A DNA stretch of 64,000 nt from Haladaptatus cibarius D43 (GCF_000710615.1 NZ_JDTH01000002.1:1790082-1854081), one strand, 5' to 3'. Counted from the first letter of the stretch, positions 44,624 through 53,333 are shown. The notes: generated by a model not told the origin, from the sequence alone. Numbers and translations are program-made.

Positions 44624-46444
44624 TTAGGCCTCGTTCGTGATGCTCGTGTTCCCGCTATCGATACTCACAGCCCGTGTATCGACGATGATGTCGTAGTTCG
44701 GGTGGAAGACCCGGTTCGTTTCTACATTGGTATAGGTGGGTGTCTTCCGCCACTCTCGGTCTTCGTAGTGGTCGCCGTATGTCTGAACGTATGTAGTTCC
44801 ATTCTGGGGACTAATGATTGGTCGGTTATCATCTGTGGCGAGCACATGGAAGCGCTCACCCAGTTGAGGATCGCCGTCCTGATTGAAGTCGTCCCGAGCC
44901 CAGTACGACATCTTGTACTCGAATCCGGCTTCAGAAACCGTGTTCATGTACGCTTTATAATGTTCCCCGTAGGCGTACTTCGAATATCCCCAAGTCACGA
45001 CAGTTCCGTCGTCGGAGAGATGATTGGTGAGCATCGAATAGAACTCGACGGAGTACAATCCGAGCATCTTCCGACTTTTCGCTCCGGGGAGGTCGAGGAG
45101 GATGACGTCGTACTGCTTGTCATTCTCCTGGAGATACGCATAGATGTCCTGTTGATGAACGCTGAGGTTCTCGTACTCGTAGGCATCGTCGTGGTACTGG
45201 CTCAGGAACGGATCGTCTTTCGCATACTCCAGAAACTCCCCGTCGATATCGACCTGGTCAACATCCACACGGTGATTTCGGAGGTGCTTGTCAGCGATGT
45301 AGTCCCCCCCGCCGACGAGGAGCACGTCGGTTTCCGTGCTGTTTGGATACATCGTCATCGGCACATCGACGAGACCACTGTGATACGAATCAGTCCAGCT
45401 GTCGCACACTTGTATCGCAGTATCCAACCGCATGCACGTATCAGAGTCTCCGGCGAACTGCATGTTCTTAGAGTCTCCCGCCCACGATCGTTCGTACTTC
45501 ACTATCTGCTGGTGTTTCGTCGTCTGCTGGTCGGTGATGTCGGCTTCAACTACGTCGTTGGCCCAGTTCGACTCGATGACGTCCTCCATGTAGTACTCGG
45601 TCACCTCATTGTTCACTGTCTGATGATTTACAGCGACCCCAGTGAACACACTGGTGAGGAGCAGACACGCGACGAGGAACGATACCCGTTCTTCGGTCAA
45701 GATATTCCGCTTCTCTTCGGCGAAGATGCCCCATGGACGAACACTGAACCGCAGGGCAAACAGCAACGCGGCGACACAGTTGAGTAGCGCCAACAGGAAC
45801 ACCGATGAGATGAGCCCGAACTCGGGGTAGAGATAGTACACGTAAATCAATGCCCCACCTAACCCACCGAGGTAATCCATCGCCAAGACCGTCGAGTACG
45901 TGTCGTACTCGTCACTGCTCTTCGATGTATGGAAGAACAAACCGGTCACTCGATAGGCGATGCTGTTGACTATCTCTGCGACCTTCACTCGCCATCCACC
46001 CGGGTCTGGATCGGTGCCGTGTTCGGCTTTCACCATTGACAGCAGTAACGGCAATTCGAACCCCGACAGGATGCCAACGAGGACAACAGGGAGGCGTGCA
46101 GCCACCTGCAATGCCATCGACGGCACGACAGCCGGGAACTCCACCGTGTTTATCCAGATAATAAACAACAATCCAGCTGGCGCAGCGAATGCAAGATACA
46201 CTTCCGTCCGGAAGAAGTTCGCATTCCGTCCATCGTCCAAATGCTTCGAGAGGTACGACCCGATTCCCAACGAAGAGAAAAACAGGCCGATAGTCAACCC
46301 ATACTGTGTGAGCGCCCCGCCGTACATCACCGTCAGCAACTCGGAGTACACCAGCTCGTATGCGAAACTACAGAGTGCGACGGCGAATGCGGCCGTGTGG
46401 AGGATCGCTTGTTTCGAGATTTGGGATGTGGATATACGCGACAT
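44624..46444 (-). CDS. Membrane-bound spermidine-synthase-like protein
   Basis: A 606-residue protein. About seven membrane helices occupy residues 10-275 (FAVALCSFAYELVYSELLTV onwards). A soluble aminopropyltransferase-like domain follows: VLLVGGGDYIADKHLRNHRV, VDQVDIDGEFLEYAKDDPFL and DVILLDLPGAKSRKMLGLYS. In spermidine synthase the loop after motif III is D-x-x-D with catalytic Asp residues. Here it reads D-L-P-G, so one Asp is replaced. The LYSVEFY tail is typical of the membrane-fused bacterial homologues. The substrate may not be a free polyamine. Confidence 0.82.
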   Translation of the reverse strand: MSRISTSQISKQAILHTAAFAVALCSFAYELVYSELLTVMYGGALTQYGLTIGLFFSSLGIGSYLSKHLDDGRNANFFRTEVYLAFAAPAGLLFIIWINTVEFPAVVPSMALQVAARLPVVLVGILSGFELPLLLSMVKAEHGTDPDPGGWRVKVAEIVNSIAYRVTGLFFHTSKSSDEYDTYSTVLAMDYLGGLGGALIYVYYLYPEFGLISSVFLLALLNCVAALLFALRFSVRPWGIFAEEKRNILTEERVSFLVACLLLTSVFTGVAVNHQTVNNEVTEYYMEDVIESNWANDVVEADITDQQTTKHQQIVKYERSWAGDSKNMQFAGDSDTCMRLDTAIQVCDSWTDSYHSGLVDVPMTMYPNSTETDVLLVGGGDYIADKHLRNHRVDVDQVDIDGEFLEYAKDDPFLSQYHDDAYEYENLSVHQQDIYAYLQENDKQYDVILLDLPGAKSRKMLGLYSVEFYSMLTNHLSDDGTVVTWGYSKYAYGEHYKAYMNTVSEAGFEYKMSYWARDDFNQDGDPQLGERFHVLATDDNRPIISPQNGTTYVQTYGDHYEDREWRKTPTYTNVETNRVFHPNYDIIVDTRAVSIDSGNTSITNEA

Positions 46445-46513
46445 TATCGGAGGAATCCGGTACTCTGACTGGAGATAGTATGAAGGCGATACTGCTGGTC
46501 GGACAGTTGCTCA

Positions 46514-47266
46514 TCAGACGCGTGGGGACACCTTCCATCGCTCGGTAACTTCTAAGCTCCCGTTGGCTCGCTCAACGCGGATGTCGATACATTCCCAGCC
46601 CAAGTCACCGTCTTCTCCCTCCGCTAAGGCTTGTTCTTCGATGACGGTGTGAGCGCCAACACGGTACCAGCCAGCGCCCTGCTCGCCGACAAGCGGCGTT
46701 TCGATCTTCGTGTTCGGATCGGGTTCGTCGTAGGTCTGATCCCAACTAACCGGCCCCGCTCCGGGGTCTTGTTCTTGGAACTGCTGATTCGTCCCGAGAT
46801 ATGCCACTCCAATCGCAGCGAGTGTCACCGGGTACTTCTCCACCTCATCCTCGTGGTCGTCGTACCAAGAGTTAGCGTATGAGCCACCGAAGAACCACGC
46901 TCGTCCGTTGTGCGTCCGTGGAGCCGAGGAGTACCCTCCAGACCCTCGGCCAGTAGCTCCTCGACCTTTGGCAGCGCTTGCGACGCCAACCGGGGAGAAC
47001 CCACTCAGTGAGTTCGCCGCCCCGTTGCCATTCGTGTTTCCGTCGGACGAGCCTGTAGAAACAAGGTCGATATCCCGTCGAGACATGACCCACTGTTGGT
47101 CGGCCGGGAACGGCCGAATCTGTAGATTGTTGCCCGTAATCGAGAGGTCGTTGACGACGTTCGACCGACGAGGGGGCGGAGAGTTCTCTGAAGTGCAACC
47201 AGCAAGCGCGGTGAGTGCGCCTGTGCCAACGATACCACCTTTTTGGAGGAAGCTACGACGTTTCAT
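46514..47266 (-). CDS. Tat-type lipoprotein of unknown function
   Basis: A 250-residue exported protein. MKRRSFLQKGGIVGTGALTA has the twin Arg, and ALAGC is a lipobox, so it is probably Tat-exported and lipid-anchored outside the membrane. A Gly/Ser-rich stretch (AAKGRGATGRGSGGYSS) precedes a domain with RAWFFGGSYANSWYDDHEDE and WECIDIRVERANGSLEVTER. No known family is recognised. An ATG 15 bases upstream is possible (start 47281). It is the first gene of the cluster, 69 bases before the spermidine-synthase-like gene. Confidence 0.72.
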   Translation of the reverse strand: MKRRSFLQKGGIVGTGALTALAGCTSENSPPPRRSNVVNDLSITGNNLQIRPFPADQQWVMSRRDIDLVSTGSSDGNTNGNGAANSLSGFSPVGVASAAKGRGATGRGSGGYSSAPRTHNGRAWFFGGSYANSWYDDHEDEVEKYPVTLAAIGVAYLGTNQQFQEQDPGAGPVSWDQTYDEPDPNTKIETPLVGEQGAGWYRVGAHTVIEEQALAEGEDGDLGWECIDIRVERANGSLEVTERWKVSPRV

Positions 47267-47281
47267 GGCTGTATATTTCAT

Positions 47282-47588
47282 TATCGGCCGCAGTGTTGCA
47301 TCCCGAGGGAGTATACCACGCGCCCGCTGATGCAAACCGTGTATCTGTCTGTAAATCATTATGATGTATAAATCTCTGGGAAATAGATTAAATTCTGAAC
47401 CTCCACCATTCGTGAAGTCACCAGTGCTTCGTCGTCGAGTGACGATACCATTTATATTAAAGAGAAGAGACTGAGATTCTGTTAGTAGATGCCGGTTCCA
47501 ATGGGTGTGGTTTTCGTCACCGCACGACTGGTTTGACGCTGACAACCGGAGGGGTTCGAAAGCACCTTTCGAAACGACGCAGAAGCAT
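47282..47588. other. AT-rich promoter-bearing gap
   Basis: No gene is seen. This stretch precedes the lipoprotein gene (minus strand) and follows the stop of the small membrane ORF. It is AT-rich around 47361-47400 and 47449-47465 (tttatattaaagag), offering TATA-like sequences for the minus-strand cluster. Confidence 0.4.
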
Positions 47589-47834
47589 TCACGGTGTTTC
47601 GCCGTACAGAACGAACAAAAGCGAGAGGAAGAAAAACGTGGACGGGAGGAGGATGGAGAAGCAAAGCCATCGTTTGTTCGAGGGATTCGACCACACGGCG
47701 TACCCTGCGATGACGGGAAGCGTAAAGTGGATGAGAAAGTCGATAGCCGACGCCGAGGTGGGAAGGCCGTCGGGATGAATGACGAGTATCGTCACCAGAA
47801 CTGAGAGAGAAGACAGCACAAAAGCCAAAACCAA
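47589..47834 (-). CDS. Small three-TM membrane protein
   Basis: An 81-residue protein with three hydrophobic segments: VLAFVLSSLSVLVTILVIHP, IDFLIHFTLPVIAGYAVWSN and ILLPSTFFFLSLLFVLYGET. It starts 10 bases after the Nudix-eIF2B stop on the same strand, so it is likely expressed with it. No family is recognised. The clean helix pattern and tight spacing support a real gene. Confidence 0.55.
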   Translation of the reverse strand: MVLAFVLSSLSVLVTILVIHPDGLPTSASAIDFLIHFTLPVIAGYAVWSNPSNKRWLCFSILLPSTFFFLSLLFVLYGETP

Positions 47835-47844
47835 TGCAGTACAA

Positions 47845-49095
47845 TCACGTCTCGTCTTCTCGCCACCCGACCAACGACCGTAGTTCCTCGCTTACGTCCC
47901 AAACAGCCTTTCTTCCGAGCAAACCGCGCTCGGTCACGTACCCAGTGACGAACTCCGCGGGCGTTACGTCGAACGTCGGGTTCAGCACCGACAGACTCCC
48001 ATCGCCGTCGTACACCGCCGTAGAATCACCCGATTCCAGTTCCGGGCCGTCCACCCCGTCGCGGAGTCGTACCTTGTCGGTGGACGTAACGACGAACACC
48101 GGCACGCCTTCGCGGTTGGCGGCCATGGCCGCCAGCCGCGTTCCGGTCTTGTTCACCACGTCGCCGTTCGGGAGAACGGCATCCGCACCGACGACCACGC
48201 TGTCTACGTCCTCCGTCGCCAACACGTGCCCGATTCCGGCGTCGGTGTGAAGCGTTACGTTCGTACTTTCGGCGATTTCCTCCGCAACGCCGACGCTCTC
48301 ACATGCTGGTCGGGATTCCGCGACGAAGACGCGCTTCGCGCCGCGAAGCGCGTCCAACACGGTTCCGGAACGGGAAAGGGTGAAAACGGTCGAATCTTCG
48401 GTTTTCTCTCGTGCGTTTTCGGTCGCTTCCTCGTCAACTCGGTAGGCGCGGTCGATTCCCTCGATAGCGGACTGCTCGACGGTGGACGGGGAGTCAGTTT
48501 CCGCCATCACGCGATTGAGTCGGTTTTCGAGGACGGCCATGCTCGGCCGGGCAGAGCGAAGTTCGATTGCCAACTCGGCCAGTTCGTCCCAGTCGCCGTC
48601 TCGAACCGCGAGCAATCCGGCCCGGTCGCGGAGGATTTCGAGGGCACGAATCGAGATGTACGCGGAACCGTGTTTCGTATCCTCGGCGACCGATTCGACG
48701 CTCGGCGCGACGTGTTCGTAAGAGTTCCACAGGTCGGGCACCGTCTCCCGGCGAAGGATTTCGGTCGGAGGAACCCACTCCACCTCGGTCGTTTCCCAGT
48801 CGGGTTCGACTGCGCGAGTCGCGCAGTCGAACAGGTACGGGTGGACTATCCAGCGTTTTCCGAGCGATTCGTCTTCCACCTCGAAGGAATCGCCCGCTCG
48901 AACGAACGTACAGGCAAAAAACAGGCCGGTTTCCTCTTGGATTTCTTCGCGCGCGTGGGCGTCGGGGTCGTCCTCGGCGTGTCCGGCGACCGCGCCCCAC
49001 AGACCAGCATACGACCCGACCTGCTCGCTTCGCCGGAGCAGTAGCACGTCACCTCGATTCCGCAGAAAGCAGGTGACGACGTGGGCTTCGTCCAT
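47845..49095 (-). CDS. Nudix hydrolase fused to an eIF2B-like domain
   Basis: A 416-residue fusion. Residues about 1-140 form a Nudix domain (LWGAVAGHAEDDPDAHAREE, IQEETGL) with the catalytic E-E-x-G helix present, though the R-E pair is E-E. Residues about 170-416 match the eIF2B alpha/beta/delta and ribose-1,5-bisphosphate isomerase fold. SRSGTVLDALRGAKRVFVAE, DAGIGHVLATEDVDSVVVGA and GDVVNKTGTRLAAMAANREG are its conserved blocks. The combination suggests nucleotide- or sugar-phosphate processing; the exact substrate is unknown. Confidence 0.85.
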   Translation of the reverse strand: MDEAHVVTCFLRNRGDVLLLRRSEQVGSYAGLWGAVAGHAEDDPDAHAREEIQEETGLFFACTFVRAGDSFEVEDESLGKRWIVHPYLFDCATRAVEPDWETTEVEWVPPTEILRRETVPDLWNSYEHVAPSVESVAEDTKHGSAYISIRALEILRDRAGLLAVRDGDWDELAELAIELRSARPSMAVLENRLNRVMAETDSPSTVEQSAIEGIDRAYRVDEEATENAREKTEDSTVFTLSRSGTVLDALRGAKRVFVAESRPACESVGVAEEIAESTNVTLHTDAGIGHVLATEDVDSVVVGADAVLPNGDVVNKTGTRLAAMAANREGVPVFVVTSTDKVRLRDGVDGPELESGDSTAVYDGDGSLSVLNPTFDVTPAEFVTGYVTERGLLGRKAVWDVSEELRSLVGWREDET

Positions 49096-49146
49096 ACGAA
49101 ATCGTCGTTCCGAGAGAGGGTGAATCTGTGGGAGAACCGAAGCCAG

Positions 49147-50271
49147 CTAGCGGTCGTAGGCGACGATTGACGTGTCATCGCCGACGATGACCACGTCGTC
49201 GCGCAGGATCGGTTTCATCGTCGCTCGCTCGTTCAACGCGTACTGTTCTTTCTGCGCACCGCCGATACCGAAAATGGAGAGGCTATTTTCCGGAGTTGAT
49301 TCCTCTTGCGTCGTTTCGACTCGTTCGACAGATTCGATTGCGACTTCCTTCTCGGTCACTGAAAGTGGCGTGCCGAACTTCGCCCGCTTTCGCCAGCGCT
49401 CTTCGCCGGTGTGTCTGTTGCACGCAACGATGTACGTCTCCATCGCAAATCGACTCCGACTGTGGTTCGAATAAAGCGAAAGAATGGCGTACACGCTCGA
49501 ATCGTTCGCTTCGGGAAGCGTTCCGACCGACCCAATCCAGTCGCTTTCTGTCTGCCAGCGCACGCTCCCGTCAGTTGAGTTCAGTGCCGTAACGCCGTCC
49601 ATCGAGGCGACGAAAACGGCACCGTCGTGGTGCGTGAGTGCAGCATTTCTGCCGGTTTTCTGCTTCCATAGCGTCTTCCCCTCGTCCGCATCATACGCCC
49701 GTATCGTCCCCGTCGGTGAGGCCGCAAACACGCGCTCGCCGTCCGTATCGACCGACGAACGGATGTGTCCGAAGGGATACGCCCACTCGATTCGCTCCGT
49801 GTCGAGGTTCACCGAGAAGGCCGCGTATTTCTCGATTTCTTCGCTGTAGGCGACGCCGTACAGTCGTGAGGAATCCACCGGAACCGCAGAGTAGCGGCCG
49901 AACGCCAAGTAGTCGGTTCGAAGTTCGGTCGGGCCGTCACCGTTCACCGGAACCTCGTGGATACTTCCGTCCGCCTCGACGAATGCGCGATTATCGACGA
50001 GAATCGGGGGGGCGGTAATCCGCGACAGGTCGGCAAGCGGTTCGTACTCGCCGGAGAATCGAACGAACCCGAGTTCGCCGTTTGGTTCCAGCGTGGTCGC
50101 CACGACGAATCCGGTATCGGTAACGGCCGATGCTCGTGCGGGATAGCCGTCCAGCGTCACCGTCCATCTGGTGTCGCCGCCGTTCGCTCGGAGCGAGGTA
50201 CACCCGCTTCCGAACGCCAGCAAACTGGCACCTGTAGCGCGAAGAAATTCGCGGCGGAACCCGCGGGTCAT
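49147..50271 (-). CDS. PQQ-type beta-propeller lipoprotein
   Basis: A 374-residue protein with a Tat-like N-terminus (MTRGFRREFLRATGASLLAF) and a lipobox ending GSGC. The body holds repeated propeller blades of the PQQ/BamB type: AYDADEGKTLWKQKTGRNAA, ALNSTDGSVRWQTESDWIGS and ACNRHTGEERWRKRAKFGTP. No catalytic residues of quinoprotein dehydrogenases were recognised, so a scaffold or binding role is more likely. The start at 50271 is preferred over 50295. Confidence 0.82.
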   Translation of the reverse strand: MTRGFRREFLRATGASLLAFGSGCTSLRANGGDTRWTVTLDGYPARASAVTDTGFVVATTLEPNGELGFVRFSGEYEPLADLSRITAPPILVDNRAFVEADGSIHEVPVNGDGPTELRTDYLAFGRYSAVPVDSSRLYGVAYSEEIEKYAAFSVNLDTERIEWAYPFGHIRSSVDTDGERVFAASPTGTIRAYDADEGKTLWKQKTGRNAALTHHDGAVFVASMDGVTALNSTDGSVRWQTESDWIGSVGTLPEANDSSVYAILSLYSNHSRSRFAMETYIVACNRHTGEERWRKRAKFGTPLSVTEKEVAIESVERVETTQEESTPENSLSIFGIGGAQKEQYALNERATMKPILRDDVVIVGDDTSIVAYDR

Positions 50272-50356
50272 AACTAAACCACCGAAACTGAGCAAAAAAG
50301 CGTTCCGGTGGAATCGGCCTCGAACGCTTTTCTACCGGGACAACGAAGCGGGAACT

Positions 50357-50878
50357 ATGCTTCGGGTCGCCATCATCAGCGACACGCACATTCCCACGCG
50401 AGCGAATCGCCTCCCCGACTGGGTTCGAACCCGAATCCAGCGGGCGGATTACACGATTCACGCCGGGGATTTCGATTCGGCGGACGCGTTGGTTTCCATC
50501 ACGGAACTGACCGACGGCAACCTCACCGCAGTCGCCGGAAACACCGACCCGCGGTCGCTCCGTCTCCCTGAAGTGGCAACCCGAGAACTCGGCGGCGTGA
50601 CGTTCGTCGTGACGCACGGAAGCGGGCCGAAACGCGGCTATCGCAGTCGAGTCGCCGAAATCGTTCGAGAAGATTCCGACGAAGTAGCCGACTTCTCGGC
50701 CGCTTCGTCGGTCGTCGGCGTTTCCGGCCACACGCACCGAGTGATGGACGAGGAAGTCGATGGCGTCCGACTGCTCAATCCGGGAAGTGCAACGGGGGCG
50801 GCCCCGGCCAGAAACGCGACGATGCTGGTTGCGAGCGTCGAAGAGGGGGCAGTTTCGGTGCAGATTCACGAAAACTAG
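50357..50878 (+). CDS. YfcE/MJ0936-type metallophosphoesterase
   Basis: A 173-residue phosphodiesterase. The metal-binding motifs are in order: ISDTHIPTRAN, IHAGDFDS, VAGNTDPRS, VTHGSG and VSGHTHRVM. The archaeal homologue MJ0936 hydrolyses phosphodiesters in vitro, but the natural substrate is unknown. The ATG at 50357 gives MLRVAIISDTH. It precedes cofE by 82 bases on the same strand. Confidence 0.92.
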   Translation: MLRVAIISDTHIPTRANRLPDWVRTRIQRADYTIHAGDFDSADALVSITELTDGNLTAVAGNTDPRSLRLPEVATRELGGVTFVVTHGSGPKRGYRSRVAEIVREDSDEVADFSAASSVVGVSGHTHRVMDEEVDGVRLLNPGSATGAAPARNATMLVASVEEGAVSVQIHEN

Positions 50879-50960
50879 CGCTTGTCGTTCGAACTTACGA
50901 AAGCTACCGCAATTTGCACGTTTCGGGCGGGTTTTTATCCGGGCGCGCGAACGTCCGGGC

Positions 50961-51722
50961 ATGAACGTTTTCGCGGTTCCGGGGATTCCGGAGGTCGAAC
51001 CCGGCGACGACATCGCCGAACTCGTGGAGGAGCGAGTTGACCTCGAACCCGGCGACGTACTGCTGGTCGCGAGCACCATCGTCTCGAAAGCCGAAGGCCG
51101 CACCGCAAATCTCGCGGACTTCCCGGCGAGTCCACGGGCGGAGGAACTCGCAAGTAGACTCGGCGAAATTGCGGGCGAGGAGAAAGACCCGCGATTCGCA
51201 CAGGCAGTTCTCGAAGAGAGCACCGAGATTATCATGGAGGCACCCTTCCTGCTCACCTCGACGCGATTCGGCCACATCGGCGTGAATGCCGGAATCGACC
51301 GCTCGAACACCGGAAACGCAGACCTCCTGTTGCTCCCGAAGCGACCGAACGAGAGCGCCGACCGAATCCGGTCGGCGCTCTCGCAGGACGTGCCGGTCGT
51401 CGTCAGCGACACCTGTGGTAGGCCGTTCCGACACGGCCAGCGCGGTGTCGCCCTCGGATGGGCCGGAATGCCCGCCAGTCGGGATTGGCGCGGGGAACGC
51501 GACAGAGACGGCCACGAACTCGAAGTGACGGTCGAATCTGTCGTGGACGAACTCGCGTCCACCGCGAACCTCGTGAGCGGCGAGGGCGACGACGGCCTGC
51601 CGGTCGTCGTCGTCCGCGACTGGGAGTTCGGCAACCACGAAGGGAGCGACAATCTCTTTCGGGCGGTCGATGGCGATTTCGTCCGACAGGCGCTCAGGGG
51701 GTGGGAGTTTGCGCGGGATTGA
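50961..51722 (+). CDS. cofE: Coenzyme F420-0:L-glutamate ligase
   Basis: A 253-residue CofE, which adds glutamate(s) to F420-0 using GTP. Diagnostic stretches are VLLVASTIVSKAEGRTANLA, ITSTRFGH-like LLTSTRFGHIGVNAGIDRSN, LPKRPNESADRIRSAL and VVVSDTCGRPFRHGQRGVAL. It is the single-domain archaeal form without a fused nitroreductase-like domain. Its 3' end overlaps the mer gene. Confidence 0.95.
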   Translation: MNVFAVPGIPEVEPGDDIAELVEERVDLEPGDVLLVASTIVSKAEGRTANLADFPASPRAEELASRLGEIAGEEKDPRFAQAVLEESTEIIMEAPFLLTSTRFGHIGVNAGIDRSNTGNADLLLLPKRPNESADRIRSALSQDVPVVVSDTCGRPFRHGQRGVALGWAGMPASRDWRGERDRDGHELEVTVESVVDELASTANLVSGEGDDGLPVVVVRDWEFGNHEGSDNLFRAVDGDFVRQALRGWEFARD

Positions 51723-52692
51723 ACTCACGCCGGAAGACCCAGTTTCGGAACTGGTTGCGCTCGGCGCGCGCGCCGAGCGCGAGGGCTTCGACACGCTGTT
51801 CGCGAGCAGTCACTACAACAACCGTGACCCCTTCACGGTGCTCTCGCAAATCGCGGCCGAAACCGAGGACATCCGACTCGGCCCGGGCGTCGTGAACCCC
51901 TACGAAACCCACCCCGTATCCCTCGCTTCGCAGGTTGCGACCATCCACGAAACCAGCGACGGACGAGGCGTTTTCGGACTCGGTGCTGGCGACCGCTCAA
52001 CGCTCCAAAATCTCGGTATCGACCGCGGCCGCCCGCTCCGACGCGTGCTGGAGACGATGAAAGTCTCACAGCGACTCTGGGACGGCGAGCGCGTAACTCA
52101 CGATGGAACCTTCGTCGCGGAGGATGCAGGCCTGAACTACGATATCGGCGTAATTCCGGTGTACGTCGGAGCACAAGGGCCACACATGCTGAGGATGAGC
52201 GCGAAACACGCGGACGGCGCGCTGGTCAACGCTTCCCATCCGCGTGATTTCGAGTGGGCGGACGAGCGAATTTCGGAGGGATTGGCCGACCGGCCCAACC
52301 ATCGCGGCGAGTTTGACTTCGCCGCCTTCGCCAGCGTGAGCATCGCGGAGGACGGCGACGAAGCGCGAAAGGCCGCCAAACCGCCGGTCGCGTTCATCGC
52401 GGGTGGCGCGCCGAAACCGGTGCTGGACAGGCACGGAATCGACCACGAGCGCGCGGACGAAATCGGGAAGAAAATCGGCGCAGGGGAGTTTTCCGCCGCG
52501 TTCGAACTGGTGACACCGGAAATGATAGACACCTTCTGTATCGCCGGAACGCCGGAGACGGTGGCCGGACGAATCGACGCAGTGCTCGATTACGCGGATA
52601 GTTTCGTCGCCGGGTCACCCCTCGGTCCGGACAGAAAGGAAGCGATTAGCCTTGTCGCTGCGGCCCTCGACCTGCCGTGTCGGGAACCATAG
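51670..52692 (+). CDS. mer: F420-dependent methylenetetrahydromethanopterin-reductase-like enzyme
   Basis: About 327-340 residues of the luciferase-like F420 family. GIELTPEDPVSELVALGARA, LFASSHYNNRDPFTVLSQIA, LGPGVVNPYETHPVSLASQV and GLGAGDRSTLQNLGI match Mer. In haloarchaea, which lack methanogenesis, Mer is thought to serve folate-type C1 metabolism. The ATG at 51670 lies 53 bases inside cofE. A TTG at 51709 would give the family-like N-terminus (LRGIELTPE) with a shorter overlap and may be the true start. Confidence 0.88.
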   Translation: MAISSDRRSGGGSLRGIELTPEDPVSELVALGARAEREGFDTLFASSHYNNRDPFTVLSQIAAETEDIRLGPGVVNPYETHPVSLASQVATIHETSDGRGVFGLGAGDRSTLQNLGIDRGRPLRRVLETMKVSQRLWDGERVTHDGTFVAEDAGLNYDIGVIPVYVGAQGPHMLRMSAKHADGALVNASHPRDFEWADERISEGLADRPNHRGEFDFAAFASVSIAEDGDEARKAAKPPVAFIAGGAPKPVLDRHGIDHERADEIGKKIGAGEFSAAFELVTPEMIDTFCIAGTPETVAGRIDAVLDYADSFVAGSPLGPDRKEAISLVAAALDLPCREP

Positions 52693-52852
52693 CGGCACCG
52701 AGTCCGCCGAACGCGAGGAAGCCGAAAACCAGCACCGAGACGCCGACGAGCAGTGCGCCGAAGAAGAGGAGGATTGCGGAACCGGGGAACGAAACTGCGA
52801 CTTCGGTGAACAGCCGAATCATCTCCGTGATGTTGTGGACGAGGTTTACCAT
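52646..52852 (-). CDS. Small membrane protein, antisense-overlapping the mer 3' end
   Basis: A 68-residue protein with an amphipathic N-terminus (MVNLVHNITEMIRLFTEVAV) and one long hydrophobic stretch (GSAILLFFGALLVGVSVLVF, then GFLAFGGLGAAMV), one or two membrane helices. It overlaps the last 47 bases of mer on the opposite strand. The clean hydrophobic pattern supports a gene; the family is unknown. Confidence 0.55.
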   Translation of the reverse strand: MVNLVHNITEMIRLFTEVAVSFPGSAILLFFGALLVGVSVLVFGFLAFGGLGAAMVPDTAGRGPQRQG

Positions 52853-52900
52853 ACTGCAACGTCCGTACTGGGGGTACTTGGTTTCTCCGTCACGCTTACG

Positions 52901-53260
52901 ATGTGGCGATTCGTAGACGAGAGCGTGTCGCGGGATACGTCACTGGCCGACTTCGGGACGAATGCGGACGAGGCGGAAGCCGAGTCCGAACGAGAGGAAT
53001 CTGAGGCCGAAGCGGAAACGGAGTCAGAAGCCGAATTAGAGTCAGAATCGGGAGCGGAGTCGGAACGTTGTTCACGTTCCGACTCCGCAGGCGAAGGTGA
53101 CTCGGAGTCGCTGGTCGATTCCGACGCAGACATCGAACCGGCCCGCGCGACCTACGACTGGACGCCCGGTGGAATCGCCTGTGAGTGCTGTGGCGAATCG
53201 GTCGAAAAACGGTGGCGAGACGAAGGCGAGATGGTTTGTGCGGACTGCAAAGAGTGGTAG
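52901..53260 (+). CDS. Acidic protein with C-terminal zinc ribbon (DUF7573-like)
   Basis: A 119-residue protein. The N-terminal MWRFVDESVSRDTSLADFGT is followed by a very acidic Glu/Ser/Ala low-complexity region (about 27-85). A C-terminal zinc ribbon closes it: YDWTPGGIACECCGESVEKR to MVCADCKEW (C-x2-C and C-x2-C). The family is common in haloarchaea and of unknown function. The low-complexity part is encoded by GARTC-like repeats. Confidence 0.75.
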   Translation: MWRFVDESVSRDTSLADFGTNADEAEAESEREESEAEAETESEAELESESGAESERCSRSDSAGEGDSESLVDSDADIEPARATYDWTPGGIACECCGESVEKRWRDEGEMVCADCKEW

Positions 53261-53267
53261 TCAGTAA

Positions 53268-53333
53268 GATTCGACTTAGGCCGTCGATTCGCTCGAAATG
53301 GGTCACGTTTCGTGCAAGAATCGGTTCATCGGC
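53268..53333 (-). pseudogene. C-terminal remnant of a VapC toxin
   Basis: Directly after the vapB stop, in the same frame, the sequence reads DEPILARNVTHFERIDGLSR. This resembles the last strand and end of PIN-domain VapC toxins (I-L-x-R-N-x-x-H-F-x-R-I-x-G-L). The other about 100 residues, including the catalytic Asp residues, are missing, so the toxin is dead. Confidence 0.6.
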
